Source: DATFWC01 sp045801465 | Lineage (GTDB): Bacteria > Pseudomonadota > Alphaproteobacteria > Rhizobiales > Xanthobacteraceae | NCBI GenBank assembly: GCA_045801465.1 | Contig: JBJMSU010000170.1 | Location: 1 to 17,322 of the forward strand | Reading direction: 5' to 3' | Length of the DNA: 17,322 bases | Shown: positions 14,164 to 17,322 of the stretch, in pieces | Layout of the letters: the number at the start of each line of letters is the position of its first letter | Numbering within the stretch: position 1 is the first letter of the stretch | Position numbers and translations under genes: made by a program | The notes under the pieces: model-generated | Databases searched by the model: none | Seen by the model: only the letters and a program-made list of their open reading frames with translations | What the model was told of the DNA's origin: nothing

Positions 14164-14640
14164 TTAGCGCTTGGAGAACTGGAAGGAGCGCCGGGCCTTG
14201 GCCTTGCCGTACTTCTTGCGCTCGACCACGCGCGGATCGCGGGTGAGGAATCCGCCGCGTTTGAGGACCGGACGCAGGTCCGGCTCGAAGTTGGTCAGCG
14301 CCTTGGAGATGCCATGGCGCACCGCCCCGGCCTGGCCAGACAGGCCGCCACCGGATACCGTGCACACGACGTCGTATTGACCGTTGCGATTGGCGGCAAC
14401 GAGCGGCTGCTGGATCAGCATGCGCAGCACTGGCCGGGCAAAATAGGTTTCCACCGGCCGCTCGTTGATGCTGACGATACCGCCGCCCGGCTTGATCCAC
14501 ACGCGCGCGACCGCGTTTTTGCGCTTTCCAGTGGCGTAGGCGCGGCCCGCCTTGTCGAGCTTCTGCACGTATCTCGGTGCCTGCGGCGTCTCCGGCTTGA
14601 GCGCGGCCAGCCCCTCGAAAGATTGCGTGGTCTCGGCCAT
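14164..14640 (-). CDS. rpsI: 30S ribosomal protein S9
   Basis: S9 sits in the head of the small ribosomal subunit, and its C-terminal tail reaches the P-site tRNA. The 158-residue protein has the family core ATGKRKNAVARVW, RPVLRML, VSGGGLSGQAGAVRHGISKAL and LTRDPRVVERKKYGKAKARR. It ends in FQFSKR, the basic tail with the terminal Lys-Arg that contacts tRNA. The N-terminal extension (MAETTQSFEGLAALK...) is usual for Rhizobiales. The start at 14640 has GAGGA upstream, and its A is shared with the rplM stop codon (TGATG), so the two genes are translationally coupled. Confidence 0.98.
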   Translation of the reverse strand: MAETTQSFEGLAALKPETPQAPRYVQKLDKAGRAYATGKRKNAVARVWIKPGGGIVSINERPVETYFARPVLRMLIQQPLVAANRNGQYDVVCTVSGGGLSGQAGAVRHGISKALTNFEPDLRPVLKRGGFLTRDPRVVERKKYGKAKARRSFQFSKR

Positions 14641-15104
14641 CAGGCGGTCCTCTTGTTCTTGCGGTTCATGGCGGCGATATCGAGCACTTCCGGCTGCTGC
14701 GCCGCATGCGGATGCTCGGGTCCGGCATAGACGCGCAGGTTTCCAAGTTGGCGCCGCGCCAACGGGCCGCGCGGAAGCATGCGCTCCACCGCCTTCTCGA
14801 CGATGCGCTGCGGGAAGCGGCCCTCCAGGATCGACCGCGCGGTGCGTTCCTTGATGCCGCCGATATGGCCGGTGTGGTGGTGGTAGACCTTCTGCTCGCG
14901 CTTGCGGCCGGTCAGCACCACTTTTTCGGCGTTGATGACGATGACGTTGTCGCCGTCGTCCACGTGCGGCGTATAGGTGGGCTTGTGCTTGCCGCGCAGC
15001 CGCATGGCAACGAGCGAAGCCAAACGACCGACGACGAGACCGCTCGCGTCGATCATCACCCACTTCTTCTGAATGTCGGCGGCCTTGGCCGAATAGGTGG
15101 TCAT
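14640..15104 (-). CDS. rplM: 50S ribosomal protein L13
   Basis: L13 is an early assembly protein of the large ribosomal subunit. The 154-residue product carries WVMIDASGLVVGRLAS, the RGKHKPTYTPHVDDGD segment, VYHHHTGHIGG and the signature near VERMLPRGPLARRQL. It begins with MTTYSAKAADI, usual for Alphaproteobacteria, and I therefore start at 15104 and not at the in-frame ATG at 15182, which lies inside the predicted promoter. GGAAC precedes the start. The stop overlaps the rpsI start by one base. It is the first gene of the two-gene ribosomal operon. Confidence 0.98.
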   Translation of the reverse strand: MTTYSAKAADIQKKWVMIDASGLVVGRLASLVAMRLRGKHKPTYTPHVDDGDNVIVINAEKVVLTGRKREQKVYHHHTGHIGGIKERTARSILEGRFPQRIVEKAVERMLPRGPLARRQLGNLRVYAGPEHPHAAQQPEVLDIAAMNRKNKRTA

Positions 15105-15153
15105 CACACGTTCCGCTTGTAATGCGAGAAGGGCGCGTCGCACGAAGACGCGG

Positions 15154-15182
15154 CTTCTACACGACCCTATCATCCTGGTCAA
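15154..15182 (-). promoter_or_regulatory. Probable sigma-70 promoter of rplM-rpsI
   Basis: On the minus strand TTGACC (15182-15177) and TAGAAG (15159-15154) are 17 nt apart, matching 5 and 4 of 6 consensus bases. Transcription would start near 15147, about 43 nt before the rplM ATG. Confidence 0.5.
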
Positions 15183-15228
15183 CGCCGGTTTATATAAAAT
15201 ATTCGTATGATATCAAGGTGTTATGTTT

Positions 15229-15237
15229 TGGTACAAT
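15229..15237 (+). promoter_or_regulatory. Possible extended -10 promoter of the DUF6065-like gene
   Basis: TGGTACAAT is an extended -10 (TGn plus TACAAT, 5 of 6). No good -35 is seen. It lies at the end of the AT-rich stretch. If used, the start would be near 15244 and the ATG at 15223 could not be the start codon. Confidence 0.35.
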
Positions 15238-15420
15238 GACACCAGTCAACAAGTACCATGGTCGTGGTTCGTTCCACCCACCAGCGTCGTACGCCGGGAG
15301 ATCACTGCAAAGGCCCTTAGAATACGGGATGCGTCACCGCGCGCACTCCCGTTGTGCGGCTCCTTGGCTAATATTCCCATCACAAAACGGTTGATTCAAC
15401 ACCGCCGAAGGGAATCAAAG

Positions 15421-16137
15421 TTGGCTGAGAGCGCCCAGCGCAGCATTGTTTTTCGCTGTCCACCGGAGCTTGAGGGAATTCTGCCGCGACCGATCTCGGC
15501 AGTCCGCGGCCTTCCCGACTGGTTCAAGACACTGCCGCAAAAGGCGTTCAGCCAGACCGCGGATGAGGACGTCTATACGATCAAGAAATGCCCGCCCGTC
15601 ATCGATGCCATGACGTATGGGTTTCTCATGCCGCTCGCTTGCGACCTCAAGGTCGAGAATGGTGAATTCAGCTGGGAGCGCGATCTGCCCTCAGGCATCG
15701 CCAATTACTCGCGTTCGCCGATCGATTTTCACGACGGCAGCCAAGTCGCCGGCACTCCGTTTTTCGACGAGGACCGTTTCATCATCAAATTCAACAATTT
15801 CTGGACGATCGAGCTGCCGCCGGGATACTCGCTGCTGGTGATGCATCCGATCAACCGTGACGATCTGCCGTTCACGACGCTAGCCGGACTTGTCGACGCC
15901 GATCTCTATTCCCTGACCTTTGTGCACTTTCCGGCGCGCTGGCGCGATCCCGACTTCAACGGCACGCTTCCGAAAGGAACACCGGTGGCGCAGTGCCTGC
16001 CAATCCGCCGGGAAAGCTGGACCGAAGAATTCGAAACCATCACCGGAGCAACGGCCGAGCGCTTCCGCGAGATTGGCAATGCGGTCACGGCCGGAATGGG
16101 TCTCTACCGGCACCAGTTCCGGGCGCCGAAACGCTAG
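15421..16137 (+). CDS. DUF6065-like hypothetical protein
   Basis: A 238-residue protein of unknown function. I recognise it as the type annotated DUF6065, from memory. Stretches that look conserved are RGLPDWFKTLP, KKCPPVIDAMTYGFLMPL, the WERDLP region, IIKFNNFWTIELPPGYSLL, HPINRDDLPF, LVDADLY, FVHFPARW and LPKGTPVAQCLPI. It has no signal peptide or membrane span and is rich in aromatic residues and short beta-like segments. That suggests a compact beta-rich, perhaps cupin-like, domain, which is inference. I start at TTG 15421 because AAGGGA lies 7 nt upstream and the recognisable sequence begins within a few residues. The frame is open to an ATG at 15223, but that part is atypical. It is divergent from rplM and convergent with the TPR gene. 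Its TAG stop is supplied by the repeat that follows. Confidence 0.72.
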   Translation: MAESAQRSIVFRCPPELEGILPRPISAVRGLPDWFKTLPQKAFSQTADEDVYTIKKCPPVIDAMTYGFLMPLACDLKVENGEFSWERDLPSGIANYSRSPIDFHDGSQVAGTPFFDEDRFIIKFNNFWTIELPPGYSLLVMHPINRDDLPFTTLAGLVDADLYSLTFVHFPARWRDPDFNGTLPKGTPVAQCLPIRRESWTEEFETITGATAERFREIGNAVTAGMGLYRHQFRAPKR

Positions 16138-16238
16138 AGCATGATCCCGAAAAGTGGATACCGGTTTTCGGAAAAGATCATGCTCCACCAATAACCTAGA
16201 GCGAGATGACGATTCGAAGAAAAGTCATCTCGCTCTAG
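16134..16238. repeat. Paired-hairpin intergenic repeat (about 105 bp), bounded by CTAG
   Basis: Two stem-loops lie in tandem. The first has arms GAGCATGATC (16137-16146) and GATCATGCTC (16176-16185), with an inner pair CCGAAAA/TTTTCGG. The second has perfect 15-bp arms CTAGAGCGAGATGAC (16196-16210) and GTCATCTCGCTCTAG (16224-16238). The unit starts and ends with CTAG. This sequence class is widespread between genes in Bradyrhizobium and related genomes. It sits between convergent genes, supplies the stop codon of both, and may act as a two-way terminator or mRNA 3' stabiliser. A diverged inverted copy is at 12441-12549. Confidence 0.85.
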
Positions 16239-17089
16239 CCTTTCAGTTGCTGCTTTGCGGTGCTCGGTCGCAGCCAGAAACGGCCGCGCGCGGAACAGCT
16301 GACCAGCGTCAGCGCCGTGCCGTAGCAGCTCGGGTCGCTGTGGACCGCAGCGCGAAAATTGCCGAGCGCTTCGGCGGTGCGCCCCAGCTCGAGCAGGCAG
16401 ACTGCAAGCTTGAGGCGGGCCTGCACGTCCGCGGCATTGCTGGCGAGTGCCCGCTGCAAGTGTTCGGCAGACTGCGCGTACTCGGCGTCATCGGCCAGCA
16501 CCATGCCCATACCGTAGTGCGCGCCCGGATGGTCCGGTGCAATCGCCAGTGCCTGCGCAAACGCGGCCTTGGCTTTTGCCCCGTCGCCACGACCCTGATG
16601 AACGACGCCGAGCAGGAGCGGCAATTCGACCGCTCCGGGTGCCAGCTGGATCCCGTGTTCGACCACCGTGACGGCCTCCTCGATGCGCCCCGATGAGAGC
16701 AGCAAGTAACCAAGCTCGTGAAACGCCTCCGCATGCGCCGGCCGTCGCTTGGTCGCGCGCCTGAGCCGCGTCAGCGCGTCGTCGGTGCGCCCGACCTGCC
16801 GCAACGCGAGGCCGAGTTGCGTCTCCACCGCCGGGTCCTGGAGGGCGCGCGCTGCGCGCTCGAGTGGGGCAACCGCCTGGGCGGGACGGTTCTGTTGCAA
16901 CAAGGCGCAGCCGAGCAGGTACGACGCCTTGCCGTGCTGCGGAATGCGCGCCAGCACGTTGCGGGCGAAGCGCTCGGCCTCGTCGGGCCGACCATGATTG
17001 AGGGCGCCGATCGCCCATTGGAGCTCCGCGTCTGCGCCGCTTCCGGCCAGGTCCGGTTTGCTCGAAAATCCACTCATGTCGACCGTCAT
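16235..17089 (-). CDS. Tetratricopeptide repeat protein
   Basis: A 284-residue cytoplasmic-looking protein made of about six or seven TPR units covering residues about 20-260. Examples are ELQWAIGALNHGRPDEAERFARNVLARIP, AEAFHELGYLLLSSGRIEEAV and KLAVCLLELGRTAEALGNFRAAV, each quoted only in part. TPR arrays bind partner proteins. No enzymatic domain, signal peptide or membrane span is visible, so the partner is unknown. The C-terminus (SARGRFWLRPSTAKQQLKG) is not a TPR and resembles the ending of TPR proteins in Bradyrhizobium-like genomes. The start at 17089 is uncertain: the ATG at 17077 is an alternative, and neither has a strong ribosome-binding site. The TAG stop falls in the terminal arm of the repeat shared with the convergent DUF6065-like gene. 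Confidence 0.88.
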   Translation of the reverse strand: MTVDMSGFSSKPDLAGSGADAELQWAIGALNHGRPDEAERFARNVLARIPQHGKASYLLGCALLQQNRPAQAVAPLERAARALQDPAVETQLGLALRQVGRTDDALTRLRRATKRRPAHAEAFHELGYLLLSSGRIEEAVTVVEHGIQLAPGAVELPLLLGVVHQGRGDGAKAKAAFAQALAIAPDHPGAHYGMGMVLADDAEYAQSAEHLQRALASNAADVQARLKLAVCLLELGRTAEALGNFRAAVHSDPSCYGTALTLVSCSARGRFWLRPSTAKQQLKG

Positions 17090-17157
17090 GAACTACAGGT
17101 GCGATCAGCGCGGATGAACGCACATGTCCGGCATCCGATCAACAATCCACGATGCCA

Positions 17158-17227
17158 GTGCCCTGCTTCCGAAGTTCGTGATACATCGCAGCATCCTCCG
17201 ACACGAACTTCGGAAGCAAAGGGGCAC
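17158..17227. repeat. Long perfect inverted repeat (17-bp arms, extended outer stem)
   Basis: TGCTTCCGAAGTTCGTG (17164-17180) and CACGAACTTCGGAAGCA (17202-17218) are perfect complements around a 21-nt loop. Outside them GTGCCC (17158-17163) pairs with GGGCAC (17222-17227) across a 3-nt bulge, giving about 23 bp of stem. No U-run follows, so it is not a classic terminator. It lies just upstream of a possible plus-strand gene and includes its candidate ribosome-binding sequence AAAGGGG. Confidence 0.75.
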
Positions 17228-17237
17228 CAGCAAGTCT

Positions 17238-17322
17238 ATGATCCTCGTGCCGCCTTTCGACGAAAGTTCCTATTCGAGCTTGCGGCAGGCGGTGGAGGAA
17301 TTTCAAATCGGCGGCACTGGTG
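17238..17322 (+). CDS. Possible start of a plus-strand gene, cut by window end
   Basis: From the ATG at 17238 a frame stays open to the window end and reads MILVPPFDESSYSSLRQAVE and a few more residues (28 in all). Its composition is protein-like, unlike the shadow frames nearby. AAAGGGG lies 13 nt upstream, a little far for a ribosome-binding site, and is inside the right arm of the hairpin. No family can be named from so short a piece. Confidence 0.35.
   Translation, partial: MILVPPFDESSYSSLRQAVEEFQIGGTG

Larger units (their letters stand above)
15105..15420. other. Divergent promoter region between rplM and the DUF6065-like gene
   Basis: About 315 nt that carries outward promoters. The stretch 15185-15240 is strikingly AT-rich for this DNA (TTTATATAAAATATTC, GATATCAAGG). 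The reading frame of the DUF6065-like gene stays open back to an ATG at 15223, but those 66 residues look non-coding. The plus-strand transcript would have a leader of about 175 nt, in which I recognise no riboswitch. Confidence 0.45.

Noticed and set aside
14641..15063. Upstream extension of rpsI that would give a 299-residue protein
   Set aside because: The extra part is rplM read in the wrong frame. The S9 start at 14640 has a ribosome-binding site and overlaps the L13 stop.

Overview
The window is GC-rich chromosomal DNA from an alphaproteobacterium, most likely a Hyphomicrobiales (Rhizobiales) member close to Bradyrhizobium or its relatives. Supporting this are the gene orders tig-clpP-clpX, glnB-glnA and rplM-rpsI, the protein sequences themselves, small hypothetical proteins of a type common in that group, and a paired-hairpin intergenic repeat typical of those genomes. 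Nothing suggests a plasmid, prophage or transposon. The lineage call rests on recognition and was not computed.

Layout. From 1 to 2852 the minus strand carries the proteostasis cluster in the order tig, clpP, clpX (clpX is cut by the window start). A tRNA-Leu(UAG) lies upstream on the same strand at 2924-3008. A plus-strand multicopper-oxidase-fold protein (3210-4529) appears to have lost its copper ligands. It meets, tail to tail with a 1-nt gap, a large minus-strand three-domain lipid enzyme (ACP, fatty-acyl AMP ligase, PlsC-type acyltransferase; 4531-7395). Upstream of that, on the same strand, is nnr, which repairs hydrated NAD(P)H. Divergent from nnr is the nitrogen-control pair glnB-glnA (9316-11127), with a good sigma-54 promoter and a strong terminator.

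From 11200 to 12550 there is a looser accessory stretch with repeat fragments and three small minus-strand genes, one of them a probable tail-anchored membrane protein. Next come a membrane diguanylate cyclase (12547-13839) and the ribosomal operon rplM-rpsI (14164-15104), both on the minus strand. Divergent from rplM is a DUF6065-like gene of unknown function (15421-16137). It converges with a TPR protein gene (16235-17089) across the paired-hairpin repeat. The window ends with a long perfect inverted repeat and the possible start of another gene.

The most notable observations are these. (1) Three unrelated genes take their stop codon, always TAGAGC in context, from the ends of two copies of the same repeat. 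(2) The multicopper-oxidase homologue has its HCH copper motif replaced by NGR. (3) One polypeptide seems able to activate, carry and transfer a fatty acid. (4) A 17-bp perfect inverted repeat overlaps the probable ribosome-binding site of the last, partial gene. No new defence, CRISPR or mobile system was found.
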